Shown here piece by piece: positions 14,816-27,715 of a stretch of 64,000 nt of DNA. Numbering within the stretch: position 1 is the first letter of the stretch; every line of letters starts with the position of its first letter. The translations under genes and the position numbers were made by a program. The DNA lies in contig VYZB01000372.1 in NCBI GenBank assembly GCA_013397455.1, positions 316,764 through 380,763 of the forward strand, written 5' to 3'. This DNA is from Crotophaga sulcirostris. Its lineage: Eukaryota; Chordata; Aves; Cuculiformes; Crotophagidae. The notes under the pieces were generated by a model. That model worked only from the letters and a program-made list of their open reading frames with translations. It was not told where the DNA came from and searched no databases.

Positions 14816-17800
14816 TAATATCTGGAACCCAGAACAACGTGCTGGGATGTTGAATGCAAGATATCCTTTTATTTTTATTCTTTCCAGAGGTGATCCTTCT
14901 GCTAGAAGCACTTACTTCATACTTTCAAGGTACAGATACTAATTTTGAACTTTTTCCCGTCATGTATATTCCCACTTATATAGAAGGGTAGCTGTTACTA
15001 TATCTTAATTTGGAGTTATTGAATGTTTGTGTAATTACTCAGTGATATTTTATTGTCTTTCCAGACTGTCCTTACATATCAGAATGCCCTACTTATACTG
15101 TCAATCACTGTGTACACGAACAGAGTGAAAGCTTAACAGAACTCAGGCTTTTGAGAAGTCTGTTACGTGCTATTTTATGTGATTACTTAGCACAATAGCA
15201 AGCAATGTTTGTGACAGCACTTGTTATCTGCTTAAATATTGGGAATATATTTAAATTGCTTTATGACAGATACTATATAGAACCTAGGTAAATATATCAA
15301 GTTGTTTTGTTAGAAGAAAAAGTAGAAATAATTATAAAACCAGAAGTTTTTTTTCAGATAATTCATATGAGAAAAAAGCATATAAAACATATAAACTAAA
15401 TGCATTTTTAATCATGTTTCTCTTTACCTAAAATCTTTCACAAGCATCTTATTCCCTGATATTACAGATCAAAATTACTGAAATAATGTAATTGTGAAAG
15501 AAGCTGACATGGGATGGAAAGCAGGAATATGCAGTTCCTAAAAAATCAGAATTTATGATGTTTGCAAAATCCGGGAAAAAAAATTCTACAATTTTTGCAT
15601 TGTGTTTATATATAGACACATGCAGTGTTTTTGTATAAATTATACCCTTGTCCACTCTTGTACTTCGAGATTGTGAAAAAATAGTAAGTACTTTTGCATT
15701 GCTAGAAGGAGCACTTACACTTTTCACCTGAATGTAAACCCTTCTTCCAAGAGAGGGGTATTCCCTCGTGGTTCTTTGCTGTATGCATTTGTTTCTTCAC
15801 ATAGCCCAGCAGTCATACTCCCATCTGAGAGATGAGTCATGTGAAAATCTGGCTTTTTGAAAAGAATATTCTTAAAGTAGCCTGGCTGTGTAGATAAAAG
15901 TATGGGGAATACCTGTGTAAGTAGTAGTTTATGTAGCAAAAAGCTACCTCACATGACAGTACATCTAGAGGACAATTTAACATACACAACATGTTTGATC
16001 TTAATAGCATAAACAACATTTTTTTTTAATGAAGTAGATGGTCTATAATAAAGGTATTATGATAAGACAAACTTTTTGCGGTTGTTAGTAGCTCAGGAAG
16101 CAGGTGCTTTTTTGGTTTTTTTAGAATGTGCTCAAATACTCAGTAATTTCCCTTTGTGTTACATGTATGGTTTTGGAAACTGAAGAATTTTGACCGAATT
16201 TTTTATTTTGAATTGATAAATTATTACTTTTACTTTGTAATTAAGAGAGGTAATCAATGTAGGAACACTGAAAACAAATATTTCCTCTTTGGCAATTTGC
16301 GAAAGTGAGAGTAGGATCCCCCACAGTGTATATGGAGGATATTCTAGTACGGATTCTGTTTTAGTCTCTAGTCTGAGAATTACTGTGTAGTTTGCCATAC
16401 TGTTAGTTTGCATACCTGTATAGATTGCATACCTGCTATGCCTTTTGTCCTTGGAAGCTTGGTATAGAAGAATCTCCACAGTGTAGGAGTGGATGTGAAA
16501 ATGCCTGTAAGGACTTCTTGGATACAAGTCTTCCATAGGGATGTATAGAGAGCCGTATAGAGTCGAAGACTTTGTGAAGGATAATCTGAATTTCAGATTA
16601 TCTCTCCCTGTCCAGTTGAAATTTCTGTTTAATGCTATCTTAAAATTAATTATGCTATCTTTTTACAGAGACAGTCCCTATACTGTGGATTGTGTTAAAT
16701 AAACAAAAAATCGAAGTCAAACATAAGTAAAAATAAAAATTTTTTGTTGTTATATTTTACTTGGTATCAATAAGTTCTTATTCTCTGAAGGTCTTGAGAG
16801 CTTTTGTTTTCTTTTGTAGCAAAGAGGATGACTTTCCAAAGAAACCAATAGTTTTTACTATATTGTTAAATTGTGTTGGGCATCTAATAATGATTTAAAT
16901 ACTAGGATGCAGCCAGTAGTTGATGCCACAGGTAATATGAAATAACATGATTTCCTTTCAATTTTGGAATAGAAGTGAAATTTTAATGTATATAAGTAAT
17001 CTGTCTTTATCTGTATCCACCTCATGAATAAAAGTCAGTTGAAAAATGTTACCTGTATGTTTTAAATGTACTTCCATTTTATGTTGGCTTAAAAAAAAAG
17101 GCCCAGGAGCCAGATATTTCAGCTTAAAAAGAGAGTTTGCAGATTTTATCATATGTAAAACTTGAATGTATTTAGTAATTCTAATTCCCATTAAAATGTT
17201 GTTCAAATATTCAAATTCTCATTTGCTTGAAGCCACAAAGGGAACCATCTTCTCCTTAGCTCCCTTAGTGAGGAGTAAGTGTACATCTTTGTGTATCAGC
17301 AATTTTATCCTCCATTCTTCAAGTCCAGCAATTAGACATGTGAGAAACAGTGTGAGTGTATATGTGTATGCCTACATGGAAGTCGATTAATATTAGGAGG
17401 AATCCAAACACGCTCCTCTGAAGAAACTAAGAAAAGTTTTAAAATCTTGTATTTCTCATTGAATTTTGAGATTGATTTTTGGGGGGATTTTTTTCCCCCT
17501 TCTTTCTTGTTACACTACCACAGAATCTTTAATAATTTTGTTTGTTAGCACTGATATCCTAATCATATGGGGGACATCGAGTTATAATAGACATGCCCTA
17601 ATTTGTAGGCTTCATTTTCTTCCAGAAGCAGAATTATATGTGAAATTGTTTCAGTGCATTTTTGTGTATGATATAGGGATTTTGATGATCTGGCTTTAAC
17701 GAAAAGAGACATTTAAAGATTGCACTTCCTTGGTGATATGCCACTGTCTTAGGCAAGATTAATATATCAAAAATACTGTCTGGAAGACCAAATCCAAATA

Positions 17801-20800
17801 GGAAAGTTCTTGGTTTTAATCCTGCCTTTTGTTTATGAAAACTACTACACTTGTAGATTTTACTGAAAAATGACCTACTTCACACTTTGGAAGCTCTATG
17901 TTGCTTCTGCTTGTAATTTCTATGTTTTTGATGTCTGGTTAGGAGGAATTGTGGAAAATTTTTAAATCTGCGTTTTTCAAATCTGCTGCTTCCTGTGGAG
18001 ATCAAAGGCCTCAATCATTTCTTTTGCTAAAATGGAAGCGACGGATAGAAGAACTGTATGGCAGAGTCTGTTGTACCTTGTAAGACAGAACTTGGAGCTT
18101 GGCTTATGGGACCTGTGATATGTTCATGGTGGTGGTCACCCATTCATATCTAGTGATAGATCTCTTTTCTACAGTCAGTGACATAGCTCTTTGCTCTTCA
18201 GGACATAGCATAATAGCATGAATAATCCCATTTCCATTTACTAAAAAAATATTTTTATGATTATGTCTGTTAATGTTCCTACAATAGCATTATAATTCAA
18301 GTAATGTATAAAAATGATAATGACTGTAATAGTAGTCATAGAATGGTTCATATTTTTGTAGGTCGACTTATATCCATTCTAAAAAATCCTCCATGAAAAG
18401 AGAAGTAGTAACCATAAATTTCTTGTCTTTAGTGTGAAGGAGGGGTCAATAGTAGGTGTGGTAGATCTGTAGGATTTATCTGTTCCTTACTCCTGCATTG
18501 AATAAGGATTCCCGAAAACAATGTTTATTTGGCTGTGTTGTTTGATTTACTCTTGGCCCTGTATGTAATAGTAAAAAAAGAGTAAATTTATTTCAATGAG
18601 GGATATGATTTACTTACGGACTAATTGTCCCGCAAGTCTACAGTCTAAAGTTTGAATTTTGTTTAAAATGCTTTAAGGTTTTTATTTTCATTTTCCCCTG
18701 AAGGAAAAGTGGTGGAGTGTCCCCTCAAACTTAGGAAAAAATTCAGTAGTGATGATAAAGCATGTCTGGCTTATGACAAATAAATGAAATTTGTTTCCTG
18801 TATTAACTGTATATTCTGTAAGGAAGTCCCTCAGGATTTCCAGGACACATTCAGCTACTCAGGCAGCATTTATGCACAGGTTTGCTGTGCTACTTTTGAC
18901 CATTGGTGGTACATATTTTGGGAATCTTCTGTTAATATCTCTGCTCCTCCCCCAGGTTTGAATGATTTGTCAGATTATTTTTTTAATTACTAAATCTCCT
19001 TATTTCCCAAGAGTAGCTGTGGTTTAGTGACAGGCACAGTGGTCTTTATTAAGGTGTGTATATATTTTGTTTGCTTGTTTTGTGTGGGGTTTTTTATTAC
19101 TTTCTGTTTAACATCTCTTAAGAAAGGATTTTTCCCCTTAGGTCCGAGAGGACCTCTCTGTGAAACCTTTGAGGACCTCTGCCCCTTTAAAGTGCATTAT
19201 CAGTCTGCTGTCTTCTTTCCATGATAGCTGTCGTAACAGAAGTAATACCTAGCTGTCTTATCAAAGGATTATACAGAACATTACTGCAGAAACCAACCAG
19301 ACGTTTATAAATTAAAACATTAAAAAAAATACTGTTTTATGTAGTCACAAAGTTCGGCTTCTGCTTCCTCCTATCTGCACTTTCAGTGCATTGCACTGCC
19401 TGTGCCATTTTGGATTTTGCATTGAAAAAGGGGAGAAAAAATGAAATGTTGGAGTGGGAATGTCAGGGGGGCATTTTAAGTTGAGGTCATTTTCTCAGGA
19501 ATTTTTTAGGAGAGTGATGATCTTAAATGATTTTTAGACTTACCTTCAGTACTCTGTTCTGGTATCTTCTAGTAGATACTGTAACCTACAGAGAAGTCTA
19601 TTTGCGTAGCTCATGGACAGTATTGATGAAGCTGCTGAGATATAACCTGGTAGGACGTGTGTTTCTCTCGAGGTATCAGAAGCAGTAAAGAGCCTCAATA
19701 ATTACACCATGGCAAAACTGCCAGCTTTGTTAGTGTTCTAATTTCACTAAGTTATTTAATGTGCTATGTGCATAAATTTTTACTGGTTTTGATTTCCAGT
19801 GTTCTCTAGAGAACATGGCAAGAACCAATACTAGTCTATTTTAATGTATCTTAGATTTTGAGATTGAACCTCAAAGAACAAGTAATCAGTGGTTCTTTGT
19901 CATCTTGACCTAGGTAACTACTGCAGTGCATACAATGCATAATGATTGTGACAAAATTAGCTGCGTTCTTACGGCTGACACCAGATGCTTATCATGTAAG
20001 ATGTTCTTCTAGTACGACCTGCAGATGACACTGAAAACCAGTGCTTTTAAGAATATACTGGATGTTCACGTCTTAGGGACTTAAGGGTATTTTATGCAGC
20101 ATAGAGTATAATCTTTCTGATGTAACTTCCACAATAATTATGAGTAACCACGTATCTTATTGCTTCTATGATGTAATGCAAGATGTTTTTCTTCCCTATA
20201 TCATTCCTACTTATTGTGGGGGAAAAAATAACATTACATTTGAGAAGTGTAAACCAAGATACAATAAAAAGGAGCCTGCATATTTGTCACTTTTTTGTTT
20301 ATTTTTACTAAGTTGTTCAGATATATGATGAGTCTAATAGGAAGCCAAAGATACTAAATTCACATAGAAATAAAATCTTATTAAAATTTTGGTTTTGATT
20401 TTTCTTATTGTTGTTTTAGATTAATATTTATACCTTTATGCTAAAGTAACAGAAATGAATACCTTTTCCCTAATCCAGTGATGACATTGCATGTCTATAA
20501 ATACCTTTCTAGTGTGGCAAATGTTAATCCTTTGAAGCACACACAGTAGAGTCTGAATTTGACTGAGAGCCACAGGGCGTGTATCATACATTCGAGAAGT
20601 AAAAAGAGGAGGGGAAATATTGTGAATGATTCACAAGCAGTAAGTTGCCAGTGATACCACCATTTCCTTACAAAATGACTACGCTGCATGTGCTGCTGGT
20701 TCTGAGAAAACAAAACAAGTGGTGCCTTGAGCAGTTCTTTCCAGCTCCCAAATCTAGGGATTCAAGATAACCATCAACACTGCACTAGCAAACTGCACAA

Positions 20801-22387
20801 CTGGTCATCTCTCACAGCTCTAATATGCAAGTACAGACATTTCCAGACACCCTTCTTACGCCATGTCTGTTCAACTGTAGACCTACTTTCCAAGGCTGAT
20901 GCTGTGACATGCACACTTTTCATATGGAAGTTTTAAGAATCTGTTTTGACTGCCACGGAGATAATAAAGCTTGTAAAAGTGGGAGGATATCATTAGAAAT
21001 GCCAAATGTTACAGTAATTTTTGAAGAAATGTGAAATTCGCCTCTGATTATTTTTGGCTTTGTTTATGGTTGTAGGATAAAATGACTTTTTCCTGGAGTA
21101 GGTGAGCACATGTGCAAGGAGAAGGCTGAAATCTAATCCATCCAAATGAAATCTGGCAGTCTCAAGGAAGATTTAATAACAGATAGTAACAGTTTTTTGG
21201 GGTGAGATTGCAGTTCAAAGTGGGATGATAAGTCATGTTTAAGTGGTTTATCAGAACCATTGAATATATTCAATAAACTTATTCTAATGCTCAATAGTTT
21301 TGTCTTGCTCTTTGAGTGTTAATGTATGAAAATATTTCAAATATTGTCACAAGAATTTATAAACTAATAAATAAATAAAAGAAATAGAATGTAAACTGTC
21401 AGTTTGTAGTCGATAAAATGAAACTTGTTGAAATTGAAATATTTGGTTTTGCTAGTAAATCGATTCCTGGCAGTAAGAATGAGCTAACTAGCAGGCTGCT
21501 AGCCAAAACTGATCAGTTACCAGTGCCATGTGCTAATCAGTGGTCAGCCAATAAGCTTCAAAATGAAAGCCAAAGAGAAATAACTTTAGGATATTTGGTA
21601 CAATAAGGTATGTAATTTTTCTTATTACTTTTGGATGAGGAAGTATGATTAAGATAAACTAAATGGAAATCCATACAAAACCAGTCAAATTGTTAAAATA
21701 TTCAAATATGCCTTACTGTAACGAGAAAGCACTGTAATGTACTGAAATCAGCAGTAGAACAGCTGTGTTTTAAAGGACAGTACTTTGAATGTCACTTGAC
21801 AATTTGCTTTCAATTAGAAGTAATTTACAGGAAGATGCCCACAAGCTAATCTTTACAGGATAATTAAGTTCCATTTTCTTTACTTTTAATTAAAAAGCAG
21901 AAAAGATTTAGCTGATCCATAAAAAATGTTCTGTTTAAACATTCATCAGACTTCACACTCTTTTTTTGTTATTTGTTGTAGCAGATGTTATCAAAACTGC
22001 AGTCTGCTCTGTTTTAAAACCAGTATATTTGGGAAGTGAAAAACGAGTTGCAATAGGCGTGTACAGCTGAGGTATGATCATTTAGCTTCTCTGTATTTGA
22101 ATAGCTTTAAAATGATATCCATACTCTGAGCTTTAATCGTGCTCTTTCCATTGCTTGTTTTGGTGAAAGAAAGCAAAGCAGATGAACAGTTCTGTGTATG
22201 CTAATAGTATTTTCCTCTTGCTTTTCTTGTTAATTTCCTAATGCCATTAAAACCATGAGTCTGAATGTAAATATGAAACCAAGTAGCTTTGCCATTAAAT
22301 TTGCATGCTAAAAAAGTTGTCTGCATGTCTTTAGAATTGATGAAAAGGAGACCAAATAGATTCCTTCGCTGATTTCACATTGAATTT

Positions 22388-22401
22388 AAAAAAAAAAAAA
22401 A
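22388..22401 (+). repeat. A14 homopolymer
   Basis: Fourteen A in a row with no polyadenylation hexamer immediately upstream. Simple repeat. Confidence 0.85.
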
Positions 22402-22894
22402 GTCCAGTGTGTGTATGAATGTCTAAATATTCAAATACCTACACTGGAGTACGGTGGTAAGTTTTTAAGGAGGGAAGATGTGTCTGTTTCTCCCAGATAT
22501 TTCCTCATCATCTTTTCTGATTTTAAGAAGTGAAAAGAAATTTAGTTCTAAATTTTAAATTTGTCCTTTTAAAGCAAATTCATACAGTGGAAACAAATTA
22601 AGCAGTGAGGACTTCTTTAATTTTAAATTGATAGCAGAATGTGTGCTGTGAAAAATTCTACAAATAAAACAGAAACTTTAATACATTTTTGAAGTGAGAT
22701 GTAATTAATTGTTTATACTGACTTAGCCCCAGTTACTTCAATGAATATGTGAGAATTCATATAACAGGGTGATGCTGTTAACAAAAGTGCCTGAATACTT
22801 GTATTAAGTCTGAAGTATGCTCTTTATGAATGCTTAACTTGGAACTGACCAAGTTGGTGATTATTTTCCATAATTGCTTTTGAACTGAGAATAA

Positions 22895-23905
22895 AACCAT
22901 AGAATCGCAGGCTGTTCTGTGTTGAAAGGGGCCTCCATAGATCACTTAGTTCAACCCCCTGCTCAAACCAGAACCTATTTAGATCAGGTTCCCACCCAAG
23001 TTTTTAAATATCTCCAAAAATAAAGATTCCACAGCCTCCTTCAGCAACCAGTTCTACAGTTTGACTACCATCACTGTCAACTCTTTTTTCTTAATATTGA
23101 ATCAAAATATTCTTTACTGTGTCTTGTGTCCATTGCCTCTTACCCTGTCTGCTAACCTCCAAGGGCATCGTGGCTTTGTCTCCTTTGTACCCTCCCATTA
23201 GGTATATGAGGACAGGAAGAACTCTTCTTAAAATGGTACATCTTGGCTCTCTTGACCTTCTGCCTTGCTGCAGCACCTTAGCAGACTTGCGTTCCTCTGC
23301 CAGCCTTCCTTAAAAACAATCTATGTCTGTCTTGTACTGGGGAGTCCCAGACTGGATGTAGTACTTAAGATGTGGTCTCACTGTTGCTGAATGGAGGGCA
23401 ATGGTCACCTCAGTTTGCTGTCTGGACTCTTGGTTATGTCCAAGCACGTGTTTGGCATTTACTTCTGCAAGGACACGCTGCTGATTGATGCTCACCTTTT
23501 TCACTAGAACTGCCAAGTCCTTTGTAACAAAGCTGTTTTTCAATACATTGGTCACCAGCCTGTACCTGGTGCATGAGATTAATCTGTCCCAAATGCAGAA
23601 TTTAGGATTCGCCTTTACTGAACTTCATGCGTCAGACAGTCGACTTCTCCAGGTATTCCACTGAGTAGCAGCCTTGCTCTCCAGTGTGTCTCAGCAGCTC
23701 CTACCAATTTGACCAATATGTCAAACTTGCTGAGGAGCATTCTTTTCTATTGTTCAAACCATTATTGAAGATATTGTCATACTGACCCCTAAGGGATACC
23801 TCTAAGAGGCAGAATCCAGTTGGATTTGATAGCAACCTGTTCAGCCTGATGGTCAAGCCAGTTTGCACTTTAAATTTATAGGACCACAAATTCAACACGT
23901 CTCTT
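22895..23905 (-). mobile_element. Old, diverged CR1 LINE, 3' portion
   Basis: The left edge carries the reverse complement of a CR1 3' end: CATAGAATCGCAGG, then TTGAAAGGGGCCTC and TTCAACCCCCTGCTC. The element therefore lies on the minus strand with its 3' end at low coordinates. Within 23310-23555 the minus strand reads a recognisable ORF2 segment (TVRPHLKYY...TPQYKTDID), matching the conserved 'VRPHLEY...P.YKKDI' block downstream of the RT domain of CR1. Weaker ORF2 similarity continues to about 23900. Many stops, frameshifts and substitutions make it the most decayed CR1 of the window after the small fragment at 40625. It is 5' truncated, and no enzyme could be made from it. Confidence 0.85.
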
Positions 23906-26900
23906 ATGATGTAAATATTCTATATTCTTAAAACATTGTTAGTTTTTGAAAATAAAGGTATTTTATATGTATTTTTCCATAAATGAATATTAGAATTACA
24001 ATATCCAAAATCAATGAATTATCCTGAGTTGCGACTACTGAATTAAGAGTTTCTAGATATCTCAAGTTTTAAATGTGCTCTTAAGTTAGCAGATGGATTA
24101 CAAAGGGCTTTTCGGGTGCTTATGCATTTAAACACAACAACCTTTCTAAATAGACCTTGAGGTGATTTAAAAATATGATAGAACAGGTTTTGATGAAGTC
24201 AAGAACAGTTAACATTGTCTGCAAAGAACATAGAACTAGCTTCCCAGAAATTGTCATCAAATTGAGCTTTTTGAGAATTTAACATTCAGAACTGTCTCGA
24301 TTGGAGAAAATTTCTTACCTTTTTAAGCTGTGCTAGTGTACAGTTCCCTGTTTGTACATAGATGCATTTTTAGGAAACATTTAGTATAAGGTATCCAGTG
24401 ACTTCGGCTATTTTTTCTTCAGTTTTAACAGGTTGTTTTTTTTTTAAATTACTACTTACAATTTCCCTCTACAAAAGGAAGTGAGAAAGTAAATTGTTGT
24501 AATTTGGATGTTCGGGGTTTTTTTGTAAGTGTCTAAGCATGTTTGTTTTCATCAAAAGGCATATGCATAAACAAGGATACTCTTAGGAATCACATTTTAA
24601 AAAGGCTAGAAGGCTGTGGAAATACATTTGAACCTGTGCTTGTTCGCAGAAGACTCATCCATGTATAGTTAAATGGATGACTTGTGGTCATTCGTGGTGT
24701 CATAGTCTTCAGCTATCTAATTGTTTGGCATCCAAGATAAGCTAATTATTTAGATTCCTCTATGGGAAGGGAAATAATTTTAGAGTCATTTACTCTTTCA
24801 GTTCCGCACCCTACTTGAAGGGTTGCTTTAAAATGGCATGCGACTGAGAAAGACAGTGGTGACCTCTTGCTTTTGCCTGTCAGTTCTTAAGGCTGTTCAC
24901 ATATGGCACAAATGTTTGTGTGTCAGCAGAGTGAACGGGGAGAAAGAACTATTCTAAGTGAAAACCAGCTCCTCCCATCCCCTGTGGTTCAATTTTAATT
25001 CAAATCAATTTCTTTATCTAGTTCACCTGATGGCCATACAAATAGTTGTGCTAATCCAACAAATCCAACAAGGAAGACAGTGTGACTGAAAACAAGCAGA
25101 AGGGTAGGGCAGACTCTTTTGGGAATGTAGCCTAATGGTCTTGGCATATGGAGATAATAAGACTACACTGCTAGACAGCTGTTTTAGGATGGAATCACTC
25201 TGTGAGAATCTTGAGGAATAATTTGAGATATATTCTGATCCTTTAATACTGTGGGTTGACATGTTCCTAGTCACTTCATTAGCAAAGTTCCTATGATTTG
25301 CTTTAATGGACAGGGAATATGTGATAATTTGCAAAACTATAAACAAAATAGTAAAACATTCTCTTCCTTTGAATATGGAAAGTTGAAAATAGTCCATTTT
25401 ATATTCTTAATTTTCACTAAAGGATATTAAAATTTCATTGATGTGCCACTGAAATGTTGTTTAAAGATGACATTTTAGCATTGTGACTGTAGCATAGTTG
25501 CCTGAATTTCAATGCAGAGCACCTTTATCATTTAAAAAATATTGTGCTTAGCTTCAGTGAATTGCGCTATCTTGTAAATCCAAAACTATTGTCAAATCAA
25601 GAAATAAAATATTATTTGAATTCTTTCACATAAATGTCAACTTGCCTTCTGTTAAATGCAGTTTTTCAGTTTTCCACTGCTTTTCGTCCTGCTAACAGTT
25701 TTAAATCAGAAATTTTAAGGTTGTGATGATACATCTTGTTTCTCCCATGTTTCATTATGAGGGCCACATGTGTTCTTATGTGATTAAAATAAATCCTTCA
25801 GAACAACAATGCTAAGGAAAAAATAGTGAAATTATTACTCATAACTTTTCATCCTTTTAAAAAATATATTTAAAAATATACAGTATTTTAGAATCATGGC
25901 ACAAATTGTCTGGAAGCATGACTTGTCTGCTTTGGGGAGGAGAGAGGAAAGGGTGCTAATGGAGTTCAGACAAGCAGTAATTAGCTGGGCCAATAAATAG
26001 GACAATTTAATAAATGTTTTATAGCAAGGAGGAGTAAGATTCGTAACAAATAATTGTGGGGGTTTTATACTCAAGTTATGAGTAGAAAGCCAAGGCGAAG
26101 GCAGGTGAAAGTACCTCAGAAGAAATGTTGTATGTGATTTTATAGTGGGTATAATGTGATATTAAATGATATTACAATAACTAATATTGTTTAGTAATTA
26201 AAATATAAAGCTCATGTGTCAGAATATTATAGTATCCTAAAATTCATATTTCACAAAACCAAATAGAGTTAATCTTAAGCATTGAGAAATGTGCATATTT
26301 GATGTGTAGTAGTCTGTGAGAATCCAGAAGACTGAGGAGGGACCGGAAAGATTTTACAGTAGTTGTTATTTCTTTTGTGTAGTGTTCAGCCATTTCACCT
26401 TAGATTTGCTTTGCTTTGCTTTAGAAATTTTCATGAATGCACAAAAGCAGTCAGAAAGACTTTGTATATATGTGAAGAATGGGAAAATGACATGAGAAAA
26501 GGGGAGAAAAAAAGTGGTCTGTGTGTAGCTTAAGGGAAATGTACCATAATGTAACGGAAAGACCGGACAATTTTCTGGGGAAGCTGTAGTTAATTTTCAA
26601 CTGGTCTACAATTGTTGCTATCGGTTCTTGAATTTCATTAGTTAGTTGCAGCGAAAAGTAGAATTCAGAATAATTTATTTATTATTATAGTTACCGCAGT
26701 ATTTATACCCAGGAGAGGGAAGTGATGCTCCCATGGAGCGTGGACATGTTGTGGTCACTTTCTTCAAAGCTCTTATAATGTATGAGACATATCTAACCTC
26801 TCCTGCTGAGTGTAAATGCAATACATTCTACTGAAGATCTGTCTTGTATAATCAAAGTATTTAAACTTTTTGGAGAAGCAAGTCATCTTACCAAGTGTTA

Positions 26901-27148
26901 ACCATCTGAAAGGTAAGCATTTGACTCGTTGTCTAAGCTTTCTTTAGCAGTCATGATGGTGGGCACTTCCTGAGAACTGCATTCTCCCATGATAATGTAG
27001 ATGTCCAAGAAAAGGACATCTTGTTTCTTTTTTTCTTTTTCTTTTTTTACATATCTTGTTTCTTTTTCACTCTGGGCTTAGTCCTTTTCCCACTATATCA
27101 TTTCATAATTGGGCAAAGTGCAAACAGTTTTTGTTCTTCTTGTGTTTT
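23906..27148. other. Non-coding interval between two CR1 copies
   Basis: AT-rich sequence with no exon I can support. The longest open frame, 124 codons on the minus strand at 25023-25397, has no recognisable motif. A pyrimidine-only tract (27023-27048, T runs with scattered C) lies just before the next CR1. Confidence 0.6.
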
Positions 27149-27715
27149 TCATAGACTCATAGAATGCTTTGTGTTGGAAGGGACCATAGAGGTATTAAAT
27201 TCCAACCCCCCTGCCACGGGCATTTCCCACTAGACCAGGATGGTCAAGGCTGGCCTTGAACAATTCCAGGGAGAGAGCATCAACAGCTTCCCTGGGCAAC
27301 CTGTTCCAGTGTCTCACCACTGTCATCGTGAACAATTTCTTCCGAATGTCTAATCTAAATACTCGCAATTTAAAGCCATTCCACCTCATCCTATCACTAC
27401 TTGCCCTTGTAAAAAGTCCCTCCCCTGCTTTCTTGAAGGCCGCCTTCAGGTAGCGGGAGGCTGCTATAAGGTCTCCTCAGAGCCTTCTCTTCTCCAGGCT
27501 GAACAACCCCAACTCTCTCAGCCTGTCCTTATAGCAGAGGTGCTCCAGCCCTCTGATCATCTTTGTGGCCCTTCTCTGGATCCACTCCCAAGAGTTTTGT
27601 ATCCTTCTTATATTGGGGATTCCAGATCTGGACAAAATACTCCAGATGGGGTCTCACAAGAGCAGAGTAGAGGGGGGGGAATCACCTCCCTCGAACTGCT
27701 GGCCATATATCCACT
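27149..27715 (-). mobile_element. CR1 LINE, 5'-truncated 3' end
   Basis: Starts with TCATAGACTCATAGAATG, the reverse complement of the short tandem (ATTCTATGA-type) repeat that ends CR1 elements, then GTTGGAAGGGACC and TCCAACCCCCCTGCC. The minus-strand frame at 27195-27389 encodes the ORF2 C-terminus: a FRLDIRKKLF block and then RHWNRLPREAVDALSLE, both diagnostic of CR1. Similarity to the CR1 pattern fades about 27705-27728. This copy and the one at 45824-46573 share long near-identical stretches (for example TTGCCCTTGTAAAAAGTCCC) and probably belong to the same subfamily. It is about 0.57 kb and not functional. Confidence 0.93.

Larger units (their letters stand above)
1..22894. other. AT-rich non-coding stretch, probably intron or flank
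   Basis: About 22.9 kb in which I see no exon, no CR1 end and no RNA gene. Open frames are short and have the composition expected of AT-rich DNA. The longest, 134 codons on the minus strand at 12218-12622 and 132 codons on the plus strand at 12808-13206, match no family I know and have no supporting splice or translation context. Simple repeats inside are listed separately. The absence of any recognisable CR1 over this length contrasts with seven CR1 pieces in the next 24 kb. Confidence 0.6.

Noticed and set aside
14585..14911. 108-codon minus-strand frame rich in Lys, Thr, Gln
   Set aside because: Produced by the T/G low-complexity tract.
16159..16536. 125-codon minus-strand frame
   Set aside because: No motif and a chance-level length; no splice or polyadenylation context found.
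21418..21606. 62-codon plus-strand frame followed by a donor-like AAGGTATGT
   Set aside because: The stop codon precedes the donor, there is no clear acceptor, and the protein is not recognisable.
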